Both the position numbers and the translations under genes were made by a program. Of a stretch of DNA of 64,000 nt, positions 11,962-24,150 are shown in pieces. The notes under the pieces are model-generated. The model was not told where the DNA came from, ran no database searches, and saw only the letters and a program-made list of their open reading frames with translations. This DNA comes from Cytospora piceicola (Eukaryota; Ascomycota; Sordariomycetes; Diaporthales; Cytosporaceae). How positions within the stretch are numbered: position 1 is the first letter of the stretch; every line of letters begins with the position of its first letter. The stretch lies in the NCBI GenBank assembly GCA_023375675.1, contig JALQBC010000013.1, positions 310,001 to 374,000 of the forward strand, given 5' to 3'.

Positions 11962-12402
11962 ATGCTTTTAATAGGCTATAACTTACGTAAAAGATTTAAC
12001 TATAAGGTAAAAAGGGCAGACGAGCTAAGGCCGGTCGACCTTTACGTATACTTTAGCCCGGTAAACGTAATACAGGTCTAATATAACGGTAGAGCCTTTA
12101 TAAAACTAAAGAGGTAACGTAGCTTCGAACGTAAGAAAGGTATATTACCGTAGACGTTTAAAGGTAAGACTTTTTAATAGCCTGTAGGCGTTTTTAAGTA
12201 CTTAAATTTAAAGTAAAATACGTTTAAGTATTATAAGAGATATATACTATTACGTTAGCTAAGGTTTATAATATATAAACAGGTATAAGACTTATCTAAA
12301 GAAAATAAGGTAAGCTGTATTTTAAATACTTTACCGGAATAAGAAGACTACTTCGACGAAAGATAAAGGTATAGTTATAGTACTTTATTTTAAATTAGTT
12401 AA
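11962..12402 (+). pseudogene. decayed basic protein fragment, unknown
   Basis: An almost open plus-strand frame of about 145 codons contains a readable basic, beta/alpha-looking segment, including RADELRPVDLYVYFSPVNVI and FERKKGILP. Stops coincide with likely former glutamine codons. It may be a further exon of the gene at 10.2-11.3 kb or a separate gene. I considered a DUF3723-type cargo protein but cannot see the family's diagnostic region, so no family is assigned. Confidence 0.35.
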
Positions 12403-14400
12403 TATTATACGGCTTTTATATAATATAGTTTAGGTTAATATATAGCGAGTTATAATATATATAGCTTTTATTATATTTAATAAACGGCTTATACTCGATA
12501 AAGTTATTAAGCTAAATACCGTTATAAGGCTAAGTCGAAAACTAAGCTTACGTTTTAAATAAAAGTGTAATATAGTTACTTTCTCTATAGATAATATATA
12601 ATAACAAGATCTTAATATATACCGCCGGCTTAAACTTTTACGTTAAAACCTTAAGCGATATAACGGCTTAGTTTAAGGTTAAAAGTATATAGGTATTAAC
12701 GTAGCGGTTTACTATATTTTATAAGCTTATAAGCTTTATAATATACCGGTTTAGCCGTTATTTAGCTTTATATATAAGTTAGGCGATACTTTTCTATTAA
12801 TAAGCTTTTTTAGAGATCTTAGTATCGTACGTAGGTAAGGTATTATAGTAGTTATCGCGATAGTTTTAACAACGCCTTAAAAGGTCCGGGTTAGGGGGTT
12901 AAGCTAGCCGGTTAAGTAAGCTACTAATCGAGATATAAAGTAGCGTTTAAAGTAAGGGGTAAAGTAGTATAAGGGGCGAAGGGCGGGGTATAAAGGTATA
13001 AGGCGACGTAATAGGCGATAAGGTAATCCGGCGTAATACTTTAAGCCTAACGATAATAAAAATATAACTAACAGCCTTCGGCTATCCTTAGTATTATATA
13101 TATATATAGCAGTAAAGATTCTACTATCGTATAAACGTCCTTTCGTAAGTAATACTGTCTATTAGCCTTTTACAGTAGTAACGTATAATACGATAGTCGT
13201 TACCTATATTACCTTATTAAACTAGTTAAGCCGAGCGGCTAGTATAATAAGAGTATAGGTAGAGGTATTAATCGTATTATAGTTTTAAAAAACTTAAGAG
13301 GTGTTTATATTAATATAAAGGTCGACGGCTATCTCGGAAATAAAATTAAACTTTAGTAAGATCTACTAGTTTTATATAAGCCTCTTTTTAAAAGTAAAAT
13401 TCTTTATATATCTGTTACCGTTTTATAAAGGTTATATACTATTTAGCCTATATAATCCTTATCTTATATAAATAGGTTATAAAACTAACTCTTTTACTTA
13501 TTTTAGTTAGCTTTATTCTGCCGGTAGGGTTTTATAGCTTATCGTTTTTACTTTCGTCTTCGTTTCCGTTCTTATTCTCGTCTTCGTTTTCGTTTTTTTC
13601 CTCTTTATCCTTTTTATCTTTTTTCCTATTTTTATTCTTAATATTATTTTATACCTATAAAAACTTACTATTCTTTTACGTAATACTATTTAAAAGGTAG
13701 TCGATATTTATTAAATCTCCGGAGTTTATAACGTTAAGGATTTACTTAGGTTTAAGCGTTAAGCCTCTTCTTATAATTCGGAAGAACTTATAAACTATCT
13801 GCCGGCGGTTTTCTGCTTACTTCTTAAAGTAATAAATCGTTATAACGTTATCGACGATACCGAACTAAGTAAAAGTTAAGTAAATAAAAATATCGATATT
13901 AGTAGTCTTTATTACATCGGCGACTTTAAAGTAGTAAAACTAGCCGATAGCTAACTTACCCTTTTAAAGTCTATTACAGAGTAAGTTATTAAGGTAATCG
14001 AGGCTAAAGATATTAAAGAAACGGTTAACGGCTTTCTCGGTATTATTCTTCGAAAGGCTAACACGCTTTTCGGCTGTTTATAACTTTTTATAGTACGGTA
14101 AGGTATAAAAAGTTAAAGACTTCCGGTAAAGGATTTTAGGTTAAAAACACGAAAGCTTTTTAACGTAATAGTCGATAAGTGTTTTAATAATATTTATAGC
14201 TATTTAATAAATAAAGGGGAATTAGTAGTATAATAGTAGCGGTATAAAGTATAAGGATCTGTAAAACTATACTTAAATACTTAGCTTAGTATTTAGCTAA
14301 GTATTTTATATAAAAAGCTACATTTAGTTTAATATTAAGAGTAAAGTATATTACCTGCTTTAAACATCTTATTAAGGTTTTAAGTCTAGCTACCTTTTTT

Positions 14401-14462
14401 AAGCCTTTATTAAGAAAGCTACTTAAAAGGCTAGCTTTAAGTAGCTTTCTTAATAAAGGCTT
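14401..14462. repeat. perfect 27-bp palindrome with 8-bp spacer
   Basis: The left arm 14401-14427 starts AAGCCTTTATTAAGAAAGCT. The right arm 14436-14462 is its exact reverse complement. The spacer is AGGCTAGC. Neither arm contains CpA or TpG, so RIP could change nothing further. The whole 62 bases could form a long hairpin. No gene overlaps it that I can recognise. Confidence 0.75.
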
Positions 14463-15070
14463 AGGTGTTTTAAACAGTTTTAATTATAAATATACTGCCG
14501 GAATAATAATAATAACCTATACTATCTCTGTCTTTATCTGCTTTAAAACCGTTTTTAAACGTACTATTTCGTATTATAGAAACCCGGTACTAAAGTATTA
14601 AAGGCGGCTAACCCCTTAATACCTATATACTAAATACCTATATACTAAAATACTATTACTAATAAAACCCGCCGTCGTTAAAGATATACGTTAAAAGCCG
14701 TATAGCTTTTACTACGCTTTACCCCCTTTTTCTATCTATACCTTTTCGTAGAACTCTTTACGATCCCGGTAGTTACTATAAAACTTATAAAGAAGTTTTA
14801 AGTAGCTAACCTTAAAACCTCTTATAAAATATTAGTTACTACTTATCTCGTTAATACCTTTACCTTTTAAATTATTATAATATTTTATTTTAATATAGTA
14901 ATCGCTAAACGTAATACGGTTTTATTACTTATTTTAAACTAAAGATATAAATCTTTAAACCTTATAAGAAAAATAAGTCTTAATCTTTAAAAGTAATACC
15001 GAGTAGCGGCTTAAACAGTTACTTATCCTTAACAATACAGTAATACTAGGTTAAACAGTTATAATAATAG

Positions 15071-15220
15071 TATTTTTTTTTATAGTTTTTATTTTATAGT
15101 TTTTATTTTATAGTTTTATAATAGTTCTTTTTTTAGTTTAAAGGTTAGTTTTAAGTAGTTTTTTTATTTTTATTTTAGTTTTAAGTAGCTTTTTTATTTT
15201 TATTTTTATTTTATTTTAAA
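15071..15220. repeat. T-rich low-complexity tract
   Basis: The tract is made of repeated TATAGTTTTTATTT (three copies) and GTTTTAAGTAGTTTTTTTA-like units (two copies). It is nearly free of G and C. It is probably a simple-sequence expansion inside the mutated block; there is no sign of coding. Confidence 0.55.
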
Positions 15221-17029
15221 GAATAATACTCTTCGGTTAAAAGTAGTAGTATAACTACTAATCTTTAAATAAGAAAAGTAATAGTTTAGTTCTTATAATT
15301 ATCCTACCGTATTATTATACTTATAAATAACTTTATTTTTTTTAACGTTTAAATTATAAAAGAGTTATCTTTAAGTTTATAACGTTTTACTTTTATCTTT
15401 TAAAGTCTAAGTATTATTAATATAGCGTATTAACTAAATAAAAAAGTATAGTATAACTTTATTAACCGTAACTTATATCTGTTTCTAACTATAATAGTCT
15501 ATTATAGATAAAGCTTTTAAACAGTAAGCTTATCCTTTTAAAAGTAAGTATAACAGCAGGCTTATCTTTTTATTACTTTAAACTAAGCTATTATTATTTA
15601 AAATATTTTATAATACTTTAGTATACCATTAGTTATATATTTACTAAAAAATTTAAGCTTTTTATTATCGGCCGTATATTAACTTTTTACCGGTACCTTA
15701 CCTTTTATAATAAACACTTTTACCTTACCTTCTTTAAGCTATTATTATAACTATTAGTTTAAGTCTTTTCGTAGCCTTAAAAAAAGGAATAAAACGTATA
15801 ACCTTTTTTTCGTTACCGGCAGCTATAAATACAGCTATTTCGATAACGTTATCTACCGGGCTATATATAACTTAAGCGTTTTTAAAAGCCGTTTTAGCGA
15901 TACCTTTACCTTTATCTGCCCTGCCGCCGGCCTTTAAAAAAGCTATATAGTCGACTATACTTACGATCGTTTCGACGTTAATATACCTAATACTAAAAAG
16001 AAAGATATCCTTTCGGCTATAATTTATACTACTTCCCGGCTTTCGACTATAGCTAATAAAATCGAAATTACTTTATAAGCTAGCTTTTTCGATATAAAGC
16101 TTTAACGCCTGTTTACTATTAATAAAAAATAGTTAATAGGTATAGACCTTTTTATAAATAACCTTATCGATATTTTTAAAGTTTTTAATATTAAAGCGCG
16201 GTTCGATATAATAAGTCTTTCTTAAAACTAAATATTCCGATACTAATAAAATTAAACGCCGGTATATTAAATATAAAAATTTAATACCGTTATTAAACCG
16301 GCCGAAGGCGGTATATTAAAAGGGTAAGCTATAACAGACCGTAAGCCTTTTAAAGCTATTAAAAAGATAGCGGCTAAGCTCGATCCGGTTAACTTAAAAC
16401 GTTTAGTTAATTCGGTAAAGTTAATAAGTATTTTACTCTATAAACTAATAAACGCTATTATTAATATAATAACGGTATATTAAATACTTTATAATAAAAA
16501 GATAATTATTAATATTTATTAAGGCGATAATAATAATAACAGTATTAATAGTAATAATAAATATAATAAAAAGAAGTAATAAGTTATTTAAATATCCCGA
16601 AGGCCTATCTTTTTATAAAGATTAATTTTATACTATCTGTTATTTAAGTAGTAATATAAGTAGTAATATTATTTATCCTGCTTTATACCTTATAAAATAT
16701 TACCTTTTAGTTTAAGTTTTAAGTTTTTTCTACCGGTAAGCGTTTACCTTTTTATACTATAGTTTAATAAGCTTTTAGTTAGGTTAATAAAGGGGTATAG
16801 TTACCTTTAATTCGCGGCTTTTATATTTCTTAAAATATTAACTAAATTCTTTATAGCTTTCCGGACCTATTAAATCCCCGCTTTACCTTTTAAAACAGCT
16901 TACTCGACGGCGCTTATATCTTACTTAGCTTAAACACTCGAAAACTCGACCTTTATAAAGGCTTAAAAGATAAACTATATATATTCGTTTATACGTTACT
17001 TTTAACTTTCGACTTATACCTTTTAGTTT

Positions 17030-17370
17030 TAAATATATTGCTTACTCCTTTATACGTTAACGTTTTTATCTTCGAACTAACGATCCGAAACCTTTATAAG
17101 CCTTTCCTTTTTATCTGCTAAACGCTTTTACTTTAAAACGTTTTACTCCCTTTCTATTACTCGAACTTTAAAAGCTAAAATATAACGTTCTTTTTTATCG
17201 AGCTTAAAGTCTATTAAAGCGTATATAAGGCCGTTAAGCCCGGGGTATATATCTTATATAATATATATAAACTAAACTAAAATGTTTTTAACGTCGTTTA
17301 GTTTACTACGGAAATACTTTCGGAAAGTATAAGCTTTAATACCTTTAGTTAAGACTAACCTAGCCGGCCT
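17030..17370 (-). pseudogene. decayed basic protein fragment, unknown
   Basis: Reading the minus strand with TAA/TAG as former glutamine codons gives a continuous lysine-rich helical frame of about 110 codons, for example GIKAYTFRKYFRSKLNDVKN. It lies downstream of the helicase relic on the same strand. It could be a further part of that gene or a neighbouring one. No family is recognised. Confidence 0.3.
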
Positions 17371-18814
17371 ATCTTTATATACTTTTTATATTACAGAGGT
17401 TTCGGTAAATACTATATTATAAACTATAGTAACGGAGAAAAGGGGTAATATAAGTCGGCTAGTTATCGTAAGTAGTAATATCTCGATTATTAGCTTAACG
17501 GCTAAAGTTATATAAATTATATTATTCTATAGTTATATAAGTATAATTATTTACTTAATTAGTATATTTTAAAATAGTAGTTATAAGGATCCGAAGACTT
17601 ATCTTTAATAAGTTATAAATAATAAGTTAGTATTAATAAATATAAAGGAGTAGTAAATAATAGTACTAATAAGTACTAATTAATTAAAAAAACGTTTCGA
17701 AAGAGTAAGTTATTTATTAAGTAAAGCTTAAATATAGAGGATTATCGAGTTTTTAAGCCTTTACCTTCGACTATTTATTTAGTTATTTTATAAAGTATAA
17801 GGTCTGGTTTACTTAACCTAATCGTATCTTTATCTATATCTTATTAAGGTTAGATACTCGAACTTTTAAGCCTTTTCGGACTTATCGGCCTTTTTAAACT
17901 TATCGGCCTTTTTAGCCTTTTCGGCTTTTTTAGCCTTTTTAGCTTTTTTAGCCTTTTTTCGCTTCCGTTATTTAGCTGTAAGGCTATTATTATCGAGGAT
18001 TTACTTTAACGCCGATACCTTCTTTTTCCTTATACTGCCGAAAGTCGTATCGGCTATTTCTTTTTATATATTATTTACTTAGCTTACGGTTTTACTAGCT
18101 TTATCGACTATTATAGCTAAAAGCTTAGTTATAACCTTTTAGTTAAGATTATAGCTAAGGTCGCTACCGGTAAGCTACGTCTTAAGAAAGGTATTTAGCT
18201 TATCGTCGAGCTTTTTTAAAAAGTCCTGCTTAAAGGGTTCCTTTTTTAAAGTACTTAATAATAGTAGCTCGAGCTATTTATAGAACTCGGTAATATCGTA
18301 AGTAACTACCGAGTTAAAGTTCTCGATAACCTTAAAGTAATAAATATCTTAAACGTAATAGTTAAAAGGCTAGCTTTAAATAATATATAGTACTTTATAT
18401 ATTATAAAGGTTTTAAGCTTAATATACTTCTTTAGCTAGTTAAGGAATATAAGCTTAATAGTAAGTGTTTATACCTCTTTTATATATACCTTATACTCGA
18501 GGTAGTTATAAACGGTATTATTAACCTATAATATAACTTATATTACCTTTATATATTAGTTAACCCGGATAAGGCGTTCGAAAGACTATATAGTAGTACC
18601 GAAGTTTTAAAGATACTAAACTTAAATATTATAATAATAATAATAGTAAAGGTTTAAGCCGGCAGATTTATACTATTAGTTTAATATTAAAACGTTAATA
18701 TTAGATATACTATCGTTAAACTTAAAAATATATATAGCTTTCTTTAATAAGGTTATACTAACGCAGATCGATAAAACCGATAGGAAGGCTTTTTTTAAAA
18801 TAGTAACTAAAAGG

Positions 18815-18989
18815 CTATTAAATAGTTAGCTTATAATATAAGAGTTATTAGTATTAAATAGTATAAATAGAGGAAGGACTGTTAATATTAAATAATACTA
18901 ACCGGAGAAAAGGTTATTAATATTAAATAGTACGAATAAGATTAAAGGTTATCGGTATTAAATAGTATTAACGAGAAAAGAAGTTATAC
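18815..18989 (-). repeat. TTAGTATTAAATAGT array inside candidate intron
   Basis: Four units of about 35 bases, each with a TATTAAATAGTA core, fill 18,844-18,980. On the minus strand the array lies between a GTATAAC donor-like site (18,989) and an AATAG acceptor (18,815), with a CTAAC branch-like motif about 10 bases before the acceptor. It lies within the decayed helicase gene. The intron reading is inference. Confidence 0.4.
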
Positions 18990-20786
18990 TTATAGTTATT
19001 TTTAAAGAGTAGCGACTATAACTAAAGTCTTCTCCTGTTTAACGACTCGCTTAACGACTAACTTTAGTATATAACAGTTAATTAGTAACTTATAGATAAT
19101 ATAGCTAAAGACAGCTTTTTGCTTAATAAAGATAAAGTCGTATAAGTTAGATTTATATATAAAAAGCTAAAGGTATAATAAGCTTAAATCCTCGGTATTA
19201 TAAAAGATAGCGTTTATATACTTTATATTAAAAGAGATCGGGCTATCGCTTTAGTTAGCTATTTCTTTAACGGCCTATTAAGTACTTTTTTTCTTTCTTT
19301 TACCGCTCCCTGCCCGGATTAACTAGATTCCGGACTTAACGAAATCGTTTACAACGACTTTTTCCGGTACGTTCTTTATAACGTCTTTACTTAGTATAAC
19401 GTTATAACTAAGTATATTTATTAATACGATTATTAATATATAAAGGATACTAGCGTTTAAGTAAGGCGTTACCTTTTTACCGTTATCGACGGCTACTTTA
19501 ACTTAGCTTTTTTTTAAAAGTAGCTTAATCTTATCTTTAACTACGCCGGCGTTATTATTACTTAACGTAAAGTTTTAAAAGTAGTTATTTATATAATCGT
19601 TTATAAAATGCTTATTAATTCTGTATTTTAGCTTATATATTTTTATTATATACGAAAGGATATTATTATAAAAGCAGACTAGCTAAGGCTTATTATTAAC
19701 GTGCTTAAGGAGGCGGGTAATCGTGTTTATCTTTCGACGTATTCCGATATATTAAAGTATTGCTTTTACGATATCTCAGCCGTTATAGTTTTCGCCGGTA
19801 TTCCGTATACCTTATAGGCCGGGAGATAACGTTTATTACTACTAACTATAATACGTATACGTATAAGTAAGCGTTGCCTTTTATTCTTAAGATATAGCCT
19901 TCGGTAAAAACTTTAAAACGTTGTTTTTAATATCTATTATAAGCTTCTTTTTAAAAAAAACTATATTATTTAAGTTTATATTCTATTAAAATAAAAAGGT
20001 AAGACCGCAGTAGTTTATAATTTTATTAATAACAGATATAGTAAATACTATAATTAAAAAGGCTAAGCTAGTCTTTCTGTTTTTATAGTTTAATTAGTAA
20101 GCTATATAGATTACTATACGTATAAGTCGAGATTATCCGGTATAGGGGTTTTATACTATTTAGTACTCGTCGAAGATAATATATTAAAAGTAAAACTTAA
20201 GCGGGAACTATATTATTTAGTAACGGTTAAAAAACTTAAGTATTATAAGTTTATTCTTCTTTATCTTTTCGTTTATAAATATTAAAAGCTTACCGGTATT
20301 TATTTATACGGAAAGTAGTTTATTATAAATATTAATAAAGATTCCGAGCTTTTCGCTAAGTAAACTAACTCGGTACTTAGCTTTTATACTATTATCGTTA
20401 ACTTAGTTATTTTACTTAAGCAGCTTATCGTTAATATTATTACTAATACGGTCGGCGTTATAAGCCTTCCGGTCTTTTAAGGCGCGAAACCTAAGGTCTG
20501 TTTCCTTCTTATCGAAAAGTAAGTTTAGCTTTTATACTATATCCGTTTTACGTTAAAAAGACTCGTTCTTATATACGTCCGATACTATCTCGTAAATATA
20601 GGCTATCTTCTTTTCGTTAAACTCTCGGACTAAGTTTTATATATTATATTCTTATAGGCTATAGTCGAATAACAAATTACTTTTCTTTTTAATAAAGCTA
20701 AGGCTTTAAGTTTTCTTTAGTATCCGGAATACCGAGGTAAAGTAAAAGAAAAGCTAGATTTTACGTATATTCTGTTTTATATTTAA

Positions 20787-20883
20787 CTATTAATAGTTAA
20801 TTAAAGTAGTTAATATTAAATAATACCGATAAGAAAGAAGATATTAATACTATTTAATATTAACCTTAAAGCCTAAATCTTAC
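20787..20883 (-). repeat. inverted-repeat element inside candidate intron
   Basis: The core 20,808-20,865 has inverted ends GTTAATATTAAATAATAC and, on the other strand, GTTAATATTAAATAGTATT. On the minus strand a GTAAGA donor (20,883) and an ATTAATAG acceptor (20,787) bracket it, giving a 97-base candidate intron composed mostly of the element. It lies between the helicase motif Ia and motif II regions. Confidence 0.4.
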
Positions 20884-21308
20884 TTTCGAGGTATTTTTCT
20901 TTTAAACGGTAAGCTTTATTTCGGTATAAAGCTAGTCGGTTATTATTATAGCTTACTAAAGACTAAGGTTATAGCTAATATTGCTTTTCGAACTATAGTA
21001 AGACCGGATATAAAAGGTTTTTAACAGAAAAAACCGGTAAATCTTATCGAAACATTATTCGATAATAACGGTAAGTAGTATAAGTATCGTAGGTATATAT
21101 AACTTTATATACTTTTCGGTATTTTTATCCTCGGTAAGGTTTAGCTCGGCTAAAATAACTAAGCGGTTATTAATAGCTACTTTATACTTTATTAAAAAGA
21201 TAAAAGTTTTACTTATACCGACTTTATTAGTAAATAAAACGTTACGTATCGTATTATTTACTATAAGTTATAAATAGTATATATTTAGTTAGCTAATTAG
21301 TATATAGA

Positions 21309-21392
21309 CTATATTAGAGTAGGTTAGTATTAAAAAGTACGGAAAGCGTTAATATTAGTACTAATAAGTATTAACTAAGAAATAAAGCTTAC
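21309..21392 (-). repeat. 84-bp candidate introner-like intron
   Basis: On the minus strand the segment starts GTAAGC (21,392), carries a perfect TACTAAC branch site (21,323-21,329) and ends CTCTAATATAG (21,309), which is a textbook short fungal intron. Nearly all of its body is the repeat: GTTAGTATTAAAAAGTAC at one end and AGTACTAATAAGTATTAAC at the other. The helicase frame is readable on both sides, with Walker A about 80 bases downstream. Confidence 0.45.
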
Positions 21393-22655
21393 CGATAACT
21401 TAGAACTCCTTAAGTTTAATACCGTATAGGTTTAAAGGCTTTCTGTTTTTACCGTTTCGCCGGTTTATATAAAGGTTTTAGTACTTAACGTCGTTTTCGG
21501 CTTCTTTATTATATATATTAAGTTTATCGAGTACGGTTATAAAATTAATATTAATCGGGAGTCGAAAAAGTAAAAGACCTAATATTACATAGTATTATTT
21601 TAGTTTATTTTAATACTCGCCTTATATAAGGGCGCCGTTACCGTTTTTATCGACTTCCTTATCGTTTTCTTTAATACTTATAATAAGTACGGTAGCGTTT
21701 ATATCGAAGCTAACGATATACTACTCGATATTAAAGGTTTCGGGTAATAAAATTCTAAAGTTTTAAAAAATATTCTCGTTCCGAATAGATATAATATATA
21801 GCTTTTTTAAAAGACTTTAAGTATAAATTTCTTCGACTATAGTTAGTATCGTTTAATAGTTTATAAAAGGAATATTAACTATAACGTCGAAAACCTCGGC
21901 TTTATAGTTTTACTAACGGCCTTTTATATAGCCGCGGTTTAACCGGTTATATTAAGACGTTTTAGCTAGAAATCTTATATAGCGTTAAAGGTTTTAGTAA
22001 ATACTTTTTAAAGCTTCGATAAAGACGTTTTTTATCTTATCGTATAGTTAACGGAATACCGCGGATATATCTATAACCGACTAAAAGGTTATATTATCCG
22101 GGATACTTTCGACGTTATCGCTTATAAATCGTTTATATTATATAACGATAATATATATATAGGTTTAAATAGTATTTTTATTACCGGAAAGCTTTTTATT
22201 CGAGTTTAACTTACCGGACTTTTTAATAGTAGTAGACTCGGAGGTATACTGCTATCGGATATATACTAAGTATAATATAAAGCCGCGAAATAAGTTATTA
22301 TACGAGAAGCCTTATAGAAATTCCTTACTCGGTTCGTAACGTTTATACCGCTTAATACTTTCTATATTTAAATAAATACCTGTAAAGTAATAGGCAAAGT
22401 ACTATAAAATCGTTATATTTATAATCGTATTTATATTAATCTTTTTAAGTTAAAGTATCCCGACGTTGTTATTTCTAATTAAGTAAACCGGCTGTTTCGG
22501 GTTATTAAGTACCGACTTATAGATCCGTTTTAAGTTAAGGTTTTAAAACCTTTCGACTAGTTCGATATATTATCTATATATATCTGTTAAAGTATATAAG
22601 TATAACTAAAACTTATATAGTTTAGCTTTAATTAAAGGGCTATAGAACGTATACG

Positions 22656-22977
22656 CTATAAGGTTATTAATATTATTTATAAGTAGTTAATATTAAATAG
22701 TATTAAAATTATCGAGGTCTGTTAGTATTAAATAGTGTTAAGTTTATTAAGGTCCGTTAATACTAAATAGTACTAAGTTTATTTAAGTCCTGTTAACACT
22801 AAATAGTACTAAGATTATCAAGGTCTGTTAACATTAAATAGTATTAAGTTATTTAAATCGTTAGTACTAAATAGTATAAGATTATCGAGGTCTATTAGTA
22901 CTAAATAATACTAAAATTATTAAGGTTTATCGGTATTATTTAGTATTAACCGGATATAAAAGAAAAAGGTTATTTAC
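22656..22977 (-). repeat. seven-unit TTAGTACTAAATAGTACTAA array in candidate intron
   Basis: Seven head-to-tail units of about 35 bases (22,685-22,930), each TTAGTACTAAATAGTACTAA plus a GATTATCGAGGTCT-like spacer, end in one inverted half unit (to 22,951). TTAGTACTAA is itself palindromic. On the minus strand GTAAAT (22,977) and CCTTATAG (ending 22,656) could be splice sites. This is the largest of the four arrays in the helicase relic. Confidence 0.45.
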
Positions 22978-24150
22978 TTATCGATATAAGTTTAATATAT
23001 ATATACGTATTTTACTTTATTAAGGCTAAAGATCTCGCCGACGATTTCTATACTTTTTTTAGTAGCTATAAGCGAATAGAATAACGTAACCTTATTATAC
23101 TTATAGCCGATAAAGTTAAAGTTACTCTTTACCTTATCTTTAAAAAAGCTTTAAAACTATTTCTCCCGGAAGATAAAAACGTCCGGTATTAAGTTTTACT
23201 AATCTAAAACTAAGTAGTTACTTTTATCCTCTTTAATATAAATCTTATATATAGATAAAAATCCGAAATTTATAAAAAGCTTATACTTTTATAATATACT
23301 TAAAGTATTAGCGATAGCTTTAAACGTTACTTTATTAACGACTTCCGGGAATTATTTTAAGTTTAAAAAAGTAGGTAGTATCTTTAAGTCCCGGTTTAGT
23401 TTAAAATAGTTTTATAAAAACTAAATCGTAATAGTATTAACGGCTCCGGTCTTTTAAGCCTTATACGTATTATTAAATACGATATTAGCAGGTATACTAA
23501 GTCCGGGCTACTTATTATCGCTACTTAAAGCGGTAGTACTATTTAGCCTTTTCTTTTTCGAGCGGTAGGATAAGGTAAAAGGCTCGGCTAAGGCCTTTAA
23601 CTTAACCGGGGCCTTTAGCTTAACCGGGGCTTTTAGCTTTACTTTAGCCTTCCTTTTTTTAAGTAGTATCTTCGATTTAGCTTTTAAATCTGCTTTATAA
23701 TTTTAACTTTTAATTTTAAGTTAACACTTATTAATATAAGCTAACAGCTAAAAGGTTAAAAAAGTTAGTTATAAAAAAGAAGAATAGAATTAAAAACGAA
23801 GGGGTAAAAAAATAAGTTTATATAGCTAAAGGTTTCGGTATAGGTACGCCGCCCGGTAAAACCTCGGAACAGGTCCGACTACCGAGGTAAGCGTTAAGGC
23901 TATATAGGCTATAGAACCCTTAACCTTTATAAGAACGGTTCTAGCCTTAAAGGGAAAAAGCTAGATAAAAGGTCTTACCTCGAAAATACTTAAGATATAT
24001 ATACTTTAAAAACCTGTTTTAAGGTAAATATCGAAATTACTTTAAAAACAGGTCTTAACCTCGAGATGTACTCTAGAAATATGTATTATACTCGAAAATA
24101 CACTTTAAAAACATATATAAGACAATGTCTTAGGAGCCGAAACCTGCTAA

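Larger units (their letters stand above)
17700..23692 (-). pseudogene. RIP-destroyed SNF2-type helicase gene
   Basis: Minus-strand frames can be followed across about 6 kb, interrupted by candidate introns. The N-terminal part is lysine- and proline-rich (about 23.69-23.55 kb). Near 21,205-21,228 the frame reads NKVGISKT, a Walker A-like loop in SNF2 position. It is followed by PTILILLTVIIE and CFDKIYRFFL, the shape of motif Ia (PTLIVxPxxxxxQW). Near 20,163-20,180 it reads YIIFDEY followed by QIVQNP once stops are taken as Q, matching SNF2 motif II (hhhDEAHxxKN). The C-terminal tail is a run of KKAKKAKKAEKAKK (about 17.96-17.88 kb). SNF2 ATPases remodel chromatin or translocate on duplex DNA; this copy cannot be functional. 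The helicase C lobe was not securely identified. Boundaries are approximate. Confidence 0.5.
1..24060. repeat. RIP-mutated AT-rich block, no intact gene
   Basis: The block is TpA-rich, nearly lacks CpA and TpG, but keeps CpG. In bases 1-120 I count about 19 TpA, 2 CpA, 1 TpG and 8 CpG. This is the known product of repeat-induced point mutation, which converts CpA to TpA on both strands of duplicated DNA. All frames are peppered with TAA and TAG, and only one pair of overlapping frames near 1.8-2.0 kb reaches 75 codons. Composition returns to normal between about 24,060 and 24,180. Inside are tandem arrays, diverged duplications, small inverted-repeat elements and decayed gene-like frames, listed separately. 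Stretches not listed (for example 12.4-14.4 kb and 15.2-16.9 kb) hold only more of the same mutated sequence in which I recognise nothing. Confidence 0.93.

Noticed and set aside
11962..12402. DUF3723 cargo gene of a Starship element
   Set aside because: The idea fits a giant mobile element, but the family's diagnostic region is not visible in the decayed frame and no captain-like DUF3435 motif was found.
1..24060. CRISPR array or centromere
   Set aside because: The tandem arrays lack regular unique spacers, and the organism is eukaryotic. A centromeric identity cannot be told from sequence alone; RIP-type decay explains the AT richness.
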